Positions 41,257-52,340 are shown, numbered from the stretch's first letter. The stretch is DNA of 64,000 bases from Streptomyces pristinaespiralis (GCF_001278075.1 NZ_CP011340.1:3534001-3598000), one strand, 5' to 3'. Made by a program: numbers and translations. The notes: a model not told the origin generated them from the letters alone.

Positions 41257-42510
41257 GTGTCTGCTCTGAAAACCACCGCGCGAAGGACCGCGTTGACGGT
41301 CCTGGCCGCCGCGTTGCTGCCCGCGATGACCGCTGCCCCCGCCTTCGCGGCCATGCAGGACGACAATCCGGAGCGGAAGAAGCCCAAGCCGCCGGCCGTC
41401 ATGTCCTCGGTCGGCGGGTCCCTGCTGGCGAAGCCGGGCACGCAGGTCCGGCTCGGTCCCGGCGCGCCCGTCCTCCCCAAGGACGTCAGCGGCCGGTCAT
41501 GGATCGTCGCGGACGCCGAGAGCGGAGAGGTGCTCGCCTCGCACAACGCGCACTGGCGGCTGCCCCCGGCGTCGACCATGAAGATGCTCTTCGCGGACAC
41601 ACTGCTGCCACGGCTGCCGAAGACCACCGTCCACAAGGTCGCCCCCGCGGAACTCGCGGACGTCGGCGCCGGCAGCAGCCTCGTGGGGATCAAGGAGAAC
41701 CACACCTACACCGTCCACGACATGTGGCTCGGCGTGTTCCTGCGTTCCGGCAACGACGCCGTCCATGTCCTGTCGGCGATGAACGGCGGCATCAGCCGGA
41801 CGGTCGCGGACATGCAGGCGCACGCGGAGGAGCTCCAGGCGCTCGACACCAAGGTCGTCTCCCCCGACGGCTACGACGCCCCCGGCCAGGTGTCGTCCGC
41901 CTACGACCTCACCCTGATCGCCCGCAGCGGTATGCAGAAGAAGGACTTCCGCGAGTACTGCTCGACGGTGAGCGCCGACTTCCCCGGCGAGCAGAAGAAG
42001 GGCAAGAAGCGCGGCACCTTCAAGATCCAGAACACCAACCGGCTGCTCACCGGGGCGAGCGGCATCAGCCCGTACAAGGGCATCGCGGGGGTGAAGAACG
42101 GCAGCACCACGCACGCCGGCTCGACCTTCACCGGTGTCGCAGAGCGCAACGGCAAGGTGCTGCTCGTCACCGTCATGAACCCGGACTCGGGCGAGAGCCA
42201 GGCCGTCTACAAGGAGGCGGGCAGGCTCCTGGACTGGGGCTTCGCGGCGGCCGGCAAGGTGCAGCCGGTGGGTGAGCTGGTCCCGCCGAAGTCGGCGGAG
42301 CCCGCGGCGTCCCTCGACCCGCAGCCCGTCAAGGACGAGGGCAAGGACGAGCCCGCCGGCCCGGTCGCCGCCTCGCAGACCGGCTCGAGCGGAATCGGCG
42401 TCGCGCTGAGCGTCGCCGGCGCCGTCCTGGCAGGTCTCGGGACCGCGATGTTCCTGATCAAGCGCCGGTGGCCGCTGCCGGACCGGGTGCGTCGCGGGTC
42501 GCGTCCGTAG
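41257..42510 (+). CDS. D-alanyl-D-alanine carboxypeptidase (S11), membrane-anchored
   Basis: 417 residues: signal peptide (about 1-32, ending PAFAA), a catalytic domain with the penicillin-binding motifs, a Pro/Lys-rich linker and a C-terminal membrane helix (about 375-398) with a basic tail. Motif 1 is PPASTMKML (SxxK), motif 2 RSGNDAVH (SxN). The third motif, normally KTG, reads KNG (IAGVKNGSTT). Trims the terminal D-Ala from peptidoglycan stem peptides outside the membrane. The GTG at 41257 is chosen because the signal peptide starts there. The 3' end overlaps the convergent YihY gene by 53 bases. Confidence 0.92.
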   Translation: MSALKTTARRTALTVLAAALLPAMTAAPAFAAMQDDNPERKKPKPPAVMSSVGGSLLAKPGTQVRLGPGAPVLPKDVSGRSWIVADAESGEVLASHNAHWRLPPASTMKMLFADTLLPRLPKTTVHKVAPAELADVGAGSSLVGIKENHTYTVHDMWLGVFLRSGNDAVHVLSAMNGGISRTVADMQAHAEELQALDTKVVSPDGYDAPGQVSSAYDLTLIARSGMQKKDFREYCSTVSADFPGEQKKGKKRGTFKIQNTNRLLTGASGISPYKGIAGVKNGSTTHAGSTFTGVAERNGKVLLVTVMNPDSGESQAVYKEAGRLLDWGFAAAGKVQPVGELVPPKSAEPAASLDPQPVKDEGKDEPAGPVAASQTGSSGIGVALSVAGAVLAGLGTAMFLIKRRWPLPDRVRRGSRP

Positions 42511-43381
42511 CGGACCGGGCAGGCTCCTCCTCCTTGCTCTGCGTCGCCGTCCAGGCGGCGCAGAACAACAGCAGCTTGGCGGTGAAGTTGATCCACAGCA
42601 GCAGGGCGATCGGCACGCCGAACGCGCCGTACATGCTCCTCGAGGCGACCCCGCTGATGTAGCCGCCGAGCAGCAGCTTCAGCAGTTCGAAGCCGACCGC
42701 GCCGATCAGCGCGGCCACGACCAGACGACGGCGCGGCGGCTGGACCCCCGGCAGCAGGGTCAGCACGTAGAGCAGGATCAGGAAGTTCGCCAGCACACCG
42801 ACCGCGACGGCGGCGGCCTTCACCAGCACCCCGCCGACGCCGCCCTCGTCGAGGCCGAGCAGATCGGCGGTCCGGCCGACGGTCATGGACCCGAGCGCGG
42901 AGGCCGCGAACGAGGCGAGGCCGGTGCAGCCGAGACCGGCGAGCACCCCCACGTCCTTGACCTTCCGGACCACCGGGTTGCCCTCGTCCTCGTCGTCGCG
43001 CTCCCACACGGCCCGCAGACACTCCCGCATCGAGCCGACCCAGCCGACGCCCATCAGCAGCAGCAGCGCGCCGGCGACGACGCCGACGGTGCCCGCGTTG
43101 GCCACCAGCGCCTGGATGTCGAGCTGGTCGGAGATGCCCGGCACCTGCTCGGCGATCTTGTCGTCGAGCTTGTCCAGCGCCTGCTGGTCGAGCGCGGCCG
43201 CGACGATCGCCGCCGCGACGGTGATCAGCGGGAAGAGCGCCAGGAAGCTGAGGAAGGTGATCGCGGCGGCCAGACGCGTCCAGTGGACCCGGTCGAGCGT
43301 CTCGTACGACCGCCAGGCATGGGTGCGCATCAGCCGCTGCACGATCGGGCCGACGACGGGGAGCTTGATCAGCCAGTCCAT
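42458..43381 (-). CDS. YihY/BrkB family inner membrane protein
   Basis: 307 residues with about six membrane helices. Family marks are LAAAITFLSFLALFPLITVA, GVGWVGSMRECLRAVWE and the late FGVPIALLLWINFTAKLLLF. The C-terminus is a hydrophilic, charged tail that overlaps the carboxypeptidase gene on the other strand. The family includes proteins once described as ribonuclease BN or virulence factor BrkB, but the real role (possibly transport) is not settled. Confidence 0.9.
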   Translation of the reverse strand: MDWLIKLPVVGPIVQRLMRTHAWRSYETLDRVHWTRLAAAITFLSFLALFPLITVAAAIVAAALDQQALDKLDDKIAEQVPGISDQLDIQALVANAGTVGVVAGALLLLMGVGWVGSMRECLRAVWERDDEDEGNPVVRKVKDVGVLAGLGCTGLASFAASALGSMTVGRTADLLGLDEGGVGGVLVKAAAVAVGVLANFLILLYVLTLLPGVQPPRRRLVVAALIGAVGFELLKLLLGGYISGVASRSMYGAFGVPIALLLWINFTAKLLLFCAAWTATQSKEEEPARSATDATRDAPGPAAATGA

Positions 43382-43469
43382 GGGTTACGCCTACCCGCAG
43401 TGACGCCTCGCAGGCACACGGCACGCCGGGCCGCCGCGGAACGCTACGCGCGGTGACCGGCGGGCGGGG

Positions 43470-44051
43470 TCAGAGGGTGGTGACGTGGTCGTCGACGGGG
43501 GCGCCCTGCGAGGGCACCCCGGAGATGCCGCCGCCGAAGGCGTAGGTGCTGAGCTTGCGCCACACGGCGTCGGCGCCCTGCTCGTAGAGCGAGAAGGAGG
43601 CGCAGGTCCACTCGGCGCGGTACTCGGACAGCTCCTCGTACGCCCGGTCCATCGCCTCCTCGGAGATGCCGTGCGCCACCGTGACGTGCGGGTGATAAGG
43701 GAACTGCAGTTCGCGCACCAGCGGCCCGGACGCGTCCCGCACCCGCTTCTGGAGCCAGCTGCAGGCGGAGCCGCCCTCGACGACCTGGACGAAGACCACG
43801 GGCGACAGCGGGCGGAACGTGCCGGTGCCGGACAGCCGCATCGTGAAGGGCCGGCCGGCGGCGGCGACGGACGCGAGGTGCGCCTCCACCGCGGGAAGCA
43901 GCGACGAGTCGACCTCGGTGGGCGGCAGCAGCGTGACGTGAGTCGGAATGCCGTGCGCGGCGGGATCACCGAAGCCCGCGCGCCGCTCCTGGAGCAGGCT
44001 GCCGTAGGGCTCCGGGACCGCGATCGAAACGCCGAGCGTTACGGTCCCCAC
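43470..44051 (-). CDS. 2'-5' RNA ligase family protein (2H phosphoesterase)
   Basis: 193 residues. Contains the two H-x-T motifs that define the 2H superfamily: THVTLLPP (about residue 38) and HPHVTVAHG (about 121). Probably a phosphodiesterase acting on cyclic phosphates or 2'-5' linkages in RNA; the true substrate is unknown. It lies 117 bases downstream of trpS on the same strand, separated by a hairpin. Confidence 0.88.
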   Translation of the reverse strand: MGTVTLGVSIAVPEPYGSLLQERRAGFGDPAAHGIPTHVTLLPPTEVDSSLLPAVEAHLASVAAAGRPFTMRLSGTGTFRPLSPVVFVQVVEGGSACSWLQKRVRDASGPLVRELQFPYHPHVTVAHGISEEAMDRAYEELSEYRAEWTCASFSLYEQGADAVWRKLSTYAFGGGISGVPSQGAPVDDHVTTL

Positions 44052-44091
44052 GTCGTTCTCCTCAGTCCTCGGTACGGATCGGTGAGCAGGT

Positions 44092-44118
44092 GTGCAGCCG
44101 CCAGTGTGGCGGCTGCAC
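44092..44118. terminator. Hairpin between trpS and the RNA ligase-like gene
   Basis: Perfect 11-bp inverted repeat (GTGCAGCCGCC and its complement) with a 5-base loop, about 50 bases after the trpS stop. Likely the trpS terminator. Confidence 0.7.
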
Positions 44119-44168
44119 CCTCGCTGTGGCCAGAGTCCTTGGACACAGGTCCTCCGACTCTTTCCGGC

Positions 44169-45847
<1,679 letters not shown>

Positions 45848-45855
<8 letters not shown>

Positions 45856-46768
45856 CGGGGACGAGGGGCGCGAGCAGCGGGGCGCGGGCGCCGGTGAGGA
45901 CCGCGAGGAGCGAGCAGGGCCGGCGCACGGCGGGCACGAGGAGCTGGCGGAGGAGCTGCGCGGGCTGGGGCGCGGTATCCGCATCCCGGACGTCGACGGC
46001 GAGACCATGGCGGAACGGGTCCTGGCGCAGCTCCTCGCCGAGTCGTACGCGACGCCCGCCGCCACGGAGGCGGCGGCACCGAGCCGTCCCCCGGCCCGGG
46101 CCGTTTCCCGGACGCGGCGGGCGGTGCGGTGGCTGCGCCGGCGGTGGCGCGCGCTGTCGGTGGGCCTGTCCGGGGTGCTGGTGGTCCTGGTGCTGACCCC
46201 GCCCGTGCGGGCGGCTGTCGCCGACTGGTTCGGCTTCGGCGGGGTCGAGGTGCACCACGATCCCGCCGCCCGGCCGTCGAAGGCCGCGGCCGTGCCCTGG
46301 TGCCAGGACCCGGTCGGTCTCGCCGAGGCGGGCCGGCGGGCCGGGTTCAAGCCCCGGGTGCCGGGCGCGCTGGGCGCCCCGGAGGCGGTGTCGGTGACGG
46401 TGGGCCCGGAGGGGCGCTCGGTGGTGAGCCTGTGCTGGCGCGAGGACGGCAGGACGGTCCGGCTGGACGAGTTCCCGGCGCGGCTGGACATCGGCTTCGC
46501 CAAGGAGGCCAGGCTGATGCCGCAGTGGCTGATGCTGGGCGACGACGGGACGGGCACGAGCACCCCGAGGTCGACCGGCCTGTGGTTCTCCGAACCGCAC
46601 CGGCTGCGCTTCGCGATGACCGACGCCCACGGCGCCGCCTGGGTACAGGCCGAGCGGACGGCGGGGCCGACGCTGCTGTGGACGACGGCCGACGCCGTGA
46701 CCACGCTGCGGCTGGAGGGTGTGGCGTCGGTCGAGCGGGCGGAGGAGATCGCCGAGTCGGCGCTTTGA
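45848..46768 (+). CDS. Membrane protein, putative anti-sigma factor
   Basis: 306 residues. Cytoplasmic acidic N-terminal part (about 1-100) including HEELAEELRGLGRGIRIPDV, a basic stretch then one membrane helix (about 107-125, ALSVGLSGVLVVLVLTPPV), and an extracytoplasmic domain of about 180 residues with WCQDPVGLAEAGRRAGFKPR. No zinc-binding HxxxCxxC motif is present, so it is not a ZAS-type anti-sigma; assignment rests on overlap with the ECF sigma gene and topology. Confidence 0.72.
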
Positions 46769-46780
46769 CGGGCTGCGGGC

Positions 46781-46840
46781 GTCGGCACGGCCCGCAGGGG
46801 TGCGGCACGGCCCGCAGGGGTGCGGCACGGCCCGCAGGGT
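46781..46840. repeat. Three 20-bp tandem repeats
   Basis: Unit TGCGGCACGGCCCGCAGGGG; the first copy differs at two bases and the third at the last base. A fourth partial unit (CAGCCCGCAGGGG) is nearby at about 46859. Non-coding, between the anti-sigma-like gene and 47048. Each unit contains GGCCCGC-like pairing and could act as a GC-rich terminator. Confidence 0.75.
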
Positions 46841-47047
46841 CCGGGTCGGCAGGCGACGGCAGCCCGCAGGGGTCCGTGGGCTCCCGCGCCCGGCGGGATC
46901 GGTGAACCGTGTTCGGCGGCTGCGGAACCGGCGGGGAATCCGGCGGGCGGAATTCCCACCCTCGGGACGGAACCTGAAGCGCTCGGGCGGTGTACCAGAG
47001 ATGACGCGGGTGCGGACGGTCCGGGCCGTGCGTCGGCTGGGGGAAGT

Positions 47048-47770
47048 ATGCGACTTCTACGACGAGTTGCCGCACTGGCGGCCCTGCTCGCCCTGACGTG
47101 GGTCTTCGCGCCCGTGGCCGCGGCCGGCGGCCCGACGAGCGTGTTCCTCGTCTCTCCGGAGAGCGGTGAGACGGCCTCGCTGTACTACGCCGACAAGGAG
47201 TACGGGACGCTGACCGACCTGCTGGGGCCGACCGGTTCCGACGGTTCGAAGGAGCGGCCGCCGTCCCTCGACATGGCGATGGGGACTCGGCAGATCACGG
47301 TGACGTGGATGGTCCACGATGTGGATCCGTGGCGGGTCGACCGGCTGTATCCGGGCGACGAGCGGGACACCGTGTGGATCCACACCTCGACGGAGAGCGG
47401 CGGGGAACAGGGGACCTGGCACACGGCCCAGCGGCCCGGGAAGCTGATCGAGCTGCTGGGCGGGCTGGGACTGATGGGTGAGAAGTCGCCGTCCGGGGGC
47501 GGGGGCGGGGACTACCCACCCCCGTGGGAGCAGGACGCCGGCGCGACGGAGGAAGCCCCGGCCGGCCCGGCCGGCGGTCCGCCGGGCGAGGACCGGCCCC
47601 GGCCGACGGCCGCGGCGTCGACCTCCACGACCGGCTGGTGGTGGTCGATACCGGGCCTGGCGGCCGGCGCGGTCCTGGCCCTGTTCCTCCGTCCGCTGCT
47701 GCCGTCCTTCCCGTTCCGCCGCGGCGCCGGCGACCCGGGCCCGCGTCAAGAACTGCTGGACGCCCCCTAG
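47048..47770 (+). CDS. Secreted/membrane-anchored protein of unknown function
   Basis: 240 residues: signal peptide (about 1-26, LLRRVAALAALLALTWVF ... AAAGG), an extracytoplasmic domain of about 130 residues (TSVFLVSPESGETASLYYAD, ITVTWMVHDVDPWRVDRLYP, TVWIHTSTESGG), a Gly/Pro-rich linker (about 140-195), and a C-terminal membrane helix (about 200-222) with a basic tail. The domain is not recognised. It lies 280 bases after the sigma/anti-sigma pair on the same strand; it could be a regulon member, which is speculation. Confidence 0.75.
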   Translation: MRLLRRVAALAALLALTWVFAPVAAAGGPTSVFLVSPESGETASLYYADKEYGTLTDLLGPTGSDGSKERPPSLDMAMGTRQITVTWMVHDVDPWRVDRLYPGDERDTVWIHTSTESGGEQGTWHTAQRPGKLIELLGGLGLMGEKSPSGGGGGDYPPPWEQDAGATEEAPAGPAGGPPGEDRPRPTAAASTSTTGWWWSIPGLAAGAVLALFLRPLLPSFPFRRGAGDPGPRQELLDAP

Positions 47771-47841
47771 GCCCGGGGCGAGACGGCCGGGCCGGGGCCT
47801 CGCGGGCCGGGCTCCGGGCCCGGCCCACAGGCCTCGACGGC

Positions 47842-49110
47842 TCAGGCCGGGAGGCCGGGTGCCGGGTGAGCGGCCATCAGGTCGGCCACCTCGGCGCGGA
47901 TCGCCGCCAGCTCGTCCTCGTCACCCTTGCCGGCCGCCGCGACGCCCCGGTCGATCCACGCGGCGACGGCGGCCATGTGCTCCGTGCCGAGGCCACGGGA
48001 GGTCAGGGACGGCGTGCCGATGCGGATGCCGGACGGGTCGAACGGCTTCCGGGGGTCGTAGGGGACGGTGTTGTAGTTGACGACGATCCCGGCCCGGTCG
48101 AGCGCCTTGGCGGCCACCTTTCCGGGGACGTCCTTGGAGGTGAGGTCCATCAGGATCAGGTGGTTGTCGGTCCCGCCGGACACCAGGTCGAAACCGCGGG
48201 CGAGCAGTTCCTCCGCGAGCGCCTTGGCGTTGGCGACCACCTGGGCGGCGTAGTCACGGAAGGAGGGCTGCGAGGCCTCGTGGAGGGCGACGGCGATGGC
48301 GGCGGTGGTCTGGTTGTGCGGCCCGCCCTGGAGCCCGGGGAACACCGCCTTGTCGATGGCCTTGGCGTGTTCCTCACGGGACATCAGGATCGCGCCGCGC
48401 GGCCCGCGGAGCGTCTTGTGGGTGGTGGTGGACACGACGTCGACGTGCGGCACGGGCGAGGGGTGGGCGCCGCCCGCGATCAGGCCGGCGATGTGCGCGA
48501 CGTCGGCGACGAGTACGGCCCCGGCCTCCCGGGCGATCTCCGCGAAGGCGGCGAAGTCGATGGTGCGCGGCAGTGCCGTGCCGCCGCAGAAGATGACCTT
48601 GGGCCGTTCCTTGAGGGCGAGCTCGCGCACCTCGTCGAAGTCGATGAGGCCGGTGTCCTGGCGTACGCCGTACTGGACGCCGCGGAACCACTTTCCGGTG
48701 GCGGAGACGCCCCAGCCGTGCGTGAGGTGGCCGCCCATGGGCAGGGCCATGCCCATGACCGTGTCGCCGGGCTCGGCGAAGGCGAGATACACGGCGAGAT
48801 TGGCGGGCGAGCCGGAGTACGGCTGGACGTTGGCGTGGTCGACGCCGAAGAGGGACTTGGCGCGGGCGACGGCCAGCCGCTCGACCTGGTCGATGTTCTG
48901 CTGGCCCTCGTAGTACCGGCGGCCTGCGTAGCCCTCGCTGTACTTGTTCTGGAGCACCGTGCCGGAGGCCTCGAGCACGGCCTGGGAGACGTAGTTCTCA
49001 CTGGGGATGAGCCGCAGCGTCTCGGACTGGAGCTGCTCCTCCGCGCCCACGAGAGCGGCGAGCTCGGGGTCGGTCGTGGAGAGGGCGGGGTGGGAGAGGG
49101 GAAGGGTCAT
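47842..49110 (-). CDS. glyA: Serine hydroxymethyltransferase
   Basis: 422 residues, full length. LIPSENYVSQAVLEASGT, NKYSEGYAGRRYYEGQQNID, VQPYSGSPANLAVYLAFAEP and the PLP lysine in VVSTTTHKTLRGPRGA are diagnostic. Converts serine and tetrahydrofolate into glycine and 5,10-methylene-THF. GGAGG lies seven bases upstream of the ATG at 49110. The 265-base leader shared with divergent rocD shows no riboswitch that I can identify. Confidence 0.96.
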   Translation of the reverse strand: MTLPLSHPALSTTDPELAALVGAEEQLQSETLRLIPSENYVSQAVLEASGTVLQNKYSEGYAGRRYYEGQQNIDQVERLAVARAKSLFGVDHANVQPYSGSPANLAVYLAFAEPGDTVMGMALPMGGHLTHGWGVSATGKWFRGVQYGVRQDTGLIDFDEVRELALKERPKVIFCGGTALPRTIDFAAFAEIAREAGAVLVADVAHIAGLIAGGAHPSPVPHVDVVSTTTHKTLRGPRGAILMSREEHAKAIDKAVFPGLQGGPHNQTTAAIAVALHEASQPSFRDYAAQVVANAKALAEELLARGFDLVSGGTDNHLILMDLTSKDVPGKVAAKALDRAGIVVNYNTVPYDPRKPFDPSGIRIGTPSLTSRGLGTEHMAAVAAWIDRGVAAAGKGDEDELAAIRAEVADLMAAHPAPGLPA

Positions 49111-49375
49111 GGGAATGGTCCTCCGGGGCGATCCGTGGTCGTCGGTCGTGTTCCCGGGGTGCCCAGGCGGGGCGACACCTCGTGCGAAAGCCCGCGCACG
49201 GCTTCCTCGGGGTCGTTTCCCCGTACGCCAGTCACCGTGCGTGCTGCCCACATTAGCGGCCCGTCGGGACACCGCGCGGTGCCGTCCACACTGCGAGCCG
49301 CGGCCGGCGGGCGACGATGGAAGGAGACGCCGGCCACGCCGGCGCCGGAGGTCCGACCCGACGATCGGAGGCCCC

Positions 49376-50599
49376 GTGCCGAGCTCGACATCCGCCCTCG
49401 CCGCCGCGGAGGCGCACAGCGCGCACAACTACCACCCGTTGCCGGTCGTCGTCGCCTCGGCGGACGGCGCCTGGATGACGGACGTCGAGGGACGCCGCTT
49501 CCTCGATCTGCTCGCCGGATATTCGGCCCTCAACTTCGGGCACTCCAACCGCCGGCTCGTCGAGGCCGCGAAGGCGCAGCTGGAACGGGTCACGCTGACC
49601 TCACGCGCCTTCCATCACGACCGGTTCGGGGAGTTCTGCGCGCAGCTCGCGGAGCTGTGCGGGATGGAGACGGTCCTGCCGATGAACACCGGCGCGGAGG
49701 CCGTGGAGACGGCCGTCAAGACCGCCCGCAAGTGGGGGTACCGGGTGAAGCGGGTGCCGGACAACATGGCCAAGATCGTCGTTGCGGCGAACAACTTCCA
49801 CGGCCGGACGACCACGCTGATCAGTTTCTCGACCGACCCGGTCGCGAGGGCCGACCACGGTCCCTACACCCCCGGGTTCGAGATCGTCCCGTACGGGGAC
49901 CTGACCGCGATGGGCGCGGCGGTCACGGAGAACACGGTGGCCGTACTGCTGGAGCCGATCCAGGGCGAGGCCGGGGTGCTGGTGCCTCCGGCCGGGTACC
50001 TGCCGGGCGTCCGAGCGCTCACTCGCGAGCGGAACGTGCTGTTCGTCGCGGACGAGATCCAGTCCGGTCTGGGCCGTACGGGCAGGACGTTCGCCTGCGA
50101 GCACGAGGGCGTGGTGCCGGACATGTATGTGCTCGGCAAGGCGCTGGGCGGCGGCGTGGTCCCGGTGTCCGCGGTGGTGTCCTCGGCCGAGGTGCTCGGC
50201 GTCCACCGGCCGGGCGAGCACGGTTCGACGTTCGGCGGGAACCCGCTGGCGTGCGCCGTCGCGCTGGAGGTGATCGCAATGCTGCGCACCGGCGAGTTCC
50301 AGCGGCGGGCCACCGAGCTGGGTGAGCGTCTTCACCACGAGCTGGGCCGGCTGGCCGCCGCGGGCGCAGTGACGGCCGTGCGCGGACGCGGGCTGTGGGC
50401 GGGTGTGGACATCGCACCGGACCGCGGCACCGGCCGGGAGGTCTCGGAGAAGCTGATGGATCGCGGTGTGCTGGTGAAGGAGACCCAGGGCGCCACGATC
50501 CGGATCGCACCGCCGCTGGTGATCAGCGAGGAGGACCTGGACTGGGGCGTGGCCCAACTCCGTGCGGTCCTGACGGACCGCCCGGCCCACGCGACGTGA
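49376..50599 (+). CDS. rocD: Ornithine aminotransferase
   Basis: 407 residues, class III aminotransferase. HNYHPLPVVVASADGAWMTD, FLDLLAGYSALNFGHSNRRL, MNTGAEAVETAVKTARKWGY, FVADEIQSGLGRTGR and the PLP lysine in VLGKALGGGVVPVSAVVSS match RocD. Converts ornithine and 2-oxoglutarate to glutamate semialdehyde and glutamate. The GTG start has CGGAGG five bases upstream. Divergent from glyA. Confidence 0.93.
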   Translation: MPSSTSALAAAEAHSAHNYHPLPVVVASADGAWMTDVEGRRFLDLLAGYSALNFGHSNRRLVEAAKAQLERVTLTSRAFHHDRFGEFCAQLAELCGMETVLPMNTGAEAVETAVKTARKWGYRVKRVPDNMAKIVVAANNFHGRTTTLISFSTDPVARADHGPYTPGFEIVPYGDLTAMGAAVTENTVAVLLEPIQGEAGVLVPPAGYLPGVRALTRERNVLFVADEIQSGLGRTGRTFACEHEGVVPDMYVLGKALGGGVVPVSAVVSSAEVLGVHRPGEHGSTFGGNPLACAVALEVIAMLRTGEFQRRATELGERLHHELGRLAAAGAVTAVRGRGLWAGVDIAPDRGTGREVSEKLMDRGVLVKETQGATIRIAPPLVISEEDLDWGVAQLRAVLTDRPAHAT

Positions 50600-50930
50600 C
50601 GAGACCGGGCAAGCGGGGCTGGGCAGGCGTGCCCAGCCCGGGCCACCGGGCAAGCGGGGCCGAGCCGGACCGGGCCTGGGCCGGTAGGGGCCGGGCCGCG
50701 CCGCACGCGCCGGGCAGGCTGGCCAGCCCCGTGACAGGCCGGGCTGGGCCGGGCAGCCGGGGCGAGCGGGGCTTGGTCCTGCCGGGCAGCCTGGGCCCGG
50801 ACCAGACGGCCCGGGCCCGACCGGCCCGGTGGCGGCGGTGGCTGCGTCGGTGAACGGCGCAACCCGCCCAGTGGGCGGTGCCCTGTGGCTCACGCCATCG
50901 AGCGGCGCAGCGCGCCCCGTGGGCGGCGGC
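50600..50930. repeat. Extremely GC-rich imperfect repeats, no gene
   Basis: About 330 bases between convergent rocD and the MocR-type gene. Built mostly from GGGC/CCGG words, with CCGGGCAAGCGGGGC occurring twice (about 50606 and 50647) and many CCGGGC blocks. At about 50887-50914 a near copy of the last 28 bases of the MocR gene (GGCTCACGCCATCGAGCGGC versus GGCTCACGCCAGGGAGCGGC) is present, i.e. a local tandem duplication across the 3' end. Confidence 0.65.
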
Positions 50931-52340
50931 TCACGCCAGGGAGCGGCACAGCGCGTCCAGCGCGCCCGACCACGCGCTGTCCGGCGGGGTCGCGTAGCCG
51001 ACGACGAGCGCGTCGCCGCGCGGTGGGGCGTCCGCGTGACGGAAGCGGCCCATCGGCTCGACGGCCAGACCGTGCCAGGCCGCGGCCCGCACGGCGGACT
51101 GCTCGGTACCGGGCGGCAGTTCGAGAACCGCGTGCAGCCCCGCGGCGATGCCGCTGACCCGGATCTCCGGGGCGTGCTCCGCCAGCTGCCGCACCAGATG
51201 GTCGCGGCGTCGCCGGTAACGCAGCCGCATGCCCCGTACATGCCGGTCGTAGGCGCCGGACGCGATGAACTCGGCCAGGGTGAGCTGGTCCAGCGAGCTC
51301 GACGTCCACTCCACGCCGCCCTTGGCCGCGAGGACCTCGTCGATCAGGCTCTGGGGCAGCACCATCCACGCCAGCCGCAGTCCTGGGGCCAGGGACTTGC
51401 TCACCGTGCCCATGTGGACGACGCGTTCCGGGTCGAGGCCCTGGAGCGCGCCGACGGGCCGGCGGTCGTAGCGGAACTCCCCGTCGTAGTCGTCCTCGAG
51501 GATCAGGCCGCCCGTCCTGCGGGCCCAGTCGACGGCCGCGGTCCGCCGGTCCGGGTGCAGCGGCATCCCGACGGGGAACTGGTGGGCGGGCGTCATCAGC
51601 ACCGCCCCGACGCCCCGCAGCCCGCCCTCGCCCAACCCCTCGGGGTTGGTGCCCAGTTCGTCGAAGGGGAGGGCAGGGATGCGAAGTCCCGCCTCGGTCA
51701 GGACGTCGCGGTGCTCGTCGAGTCCGTACGACTCGACCGCCACCTCCCTGACCCGGCGCTGCCGCAGCACCTTGCCCATCAGCATGAGCCCGTGCACGAA
51801 GCCGGAGCAGATCACGATGCGCTCGGGGTCGGCGTGCACCCCCCGGGCGCGGGCCAGGTAGTCGGCCAGCACGGTCCGCAACTCGACGCGGCCGCGCGCA
51901 TCCCCGTAGCCGAAGGCCTCGTGGGGAGCGGCGTCCAGCGCGCGACGGGCCGCCTTGAGCCACTCCGCGCGGGGGAAGGAGGCCAGATCGGGACTGCCGG
52001 GCAGCAGGTTGTAGGCGGGTCGGCCGCGGGCCGGCCGGGTCCTCGCCGTGCTGCCTGCCGCGGCCTTCCGGGGCGCCGAGCGGCGGGCCACCCGGGTGCC
52101 GGAGCCCTGCCGTGCGGTGAGCCAGCCCTCCGCGACCAGTTCGGCGTAGGCGTCGGCGACCGTGTTGCGGGCGATCCCCAGGTCGGCGGCGAGCGAGCGG
52201 GACGAAGGCAGCCGGGCCCCAGGGGCGAGCCGGCCCGAGCGGGCGGCCTCCCGCAGCGCGTCCGTCAGGCCCTGCCGCAGCCTGGGCCCGCGTACGTCGA
52301 GGTGGAGGTCCGTACCGAAAGTGGACCACGAATCCGTCAT
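50931..52340 (-). CDS. MocR/PdxR family regulator (GntR HTH plus aminotransferase domain)
   Basis: 469 residues. N-terminal GntR winged helix (about 15-85: LTDALREAARSGRLAPGARL, PSSRSLAADLGIARNTVADA, YAELVAEGWLTARQGSGTRV) fused to a class I aminotransferase-like domain (about 125-465) with YNLLPGSPDLASFPR, LILEDDYDGEFRYDRRPVGA and VVHMGTVSKSLAPGLRLAWM; the PLP lysine is in SKSLAPG. MocR proteins sense PLP or an aldimine and control vitamin B6 or amino-compound genes. Divergent from the AhpD-like gene 48 bases away, which is its most likely target. Confidence 0.92.
   Translation of the reverse strand: MTDSWSTFGTDLHLDVRGPRLRQGLTDALREAARSGRLAPGARLPSSRSLAADLGIARNTVADAYAELVAEGWLTARQGSGTRVARRSAPRKAAAGSTARTRPARGRPAYNLLPGSPDLASFPRAEWLKAARRALDAAPHEAFGYGDARGRVELRTVLADYLARARGVHADPERIVICSGFVHGLMLMGKVLRQRRVREVAVESYGLDEHRDVLTEAGLRIPALPFDELGTNPEGLGEGGLRGVGAVLMTPAHQFPVGMPLHPDRRTAAVDWARRTGGLILEDDYDGEFRYDRRPVGALQGLDPERVVHMGTVSKSLAPGLRLAWMVLPQSLIDEVLAAKGGVEWTSSSLDQLTLAEFIASGAYDRHVRGMRLRYRRRRDHLVRQLAEHAPEIRVSGIAAGLHAVLELPPGTEQSAVRAAAWHGLAVEPMGRFRHADAPPRGDALVVGYATPPDSAWSGALDALCRSLA

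Noticed and set aside
46781..46840. Short CRISPR-like array
   Set aside because: Units are contiguous with no unique spacers, and no cas gene is present.
49111..49375. Riboswitch in the glyA/rocD leader
   Set aside because: I could not fit the glycine, tetrahydrofolate or other known aptamer cores to either strand by eye; a covariance search would be needed.
47524..50325. 933-codon plus-strand open frame spanning glyA
   Set aside because: Reverse-strand shadow of glyA and of other frames of rocD; both real genes have complete enzyme motifs.
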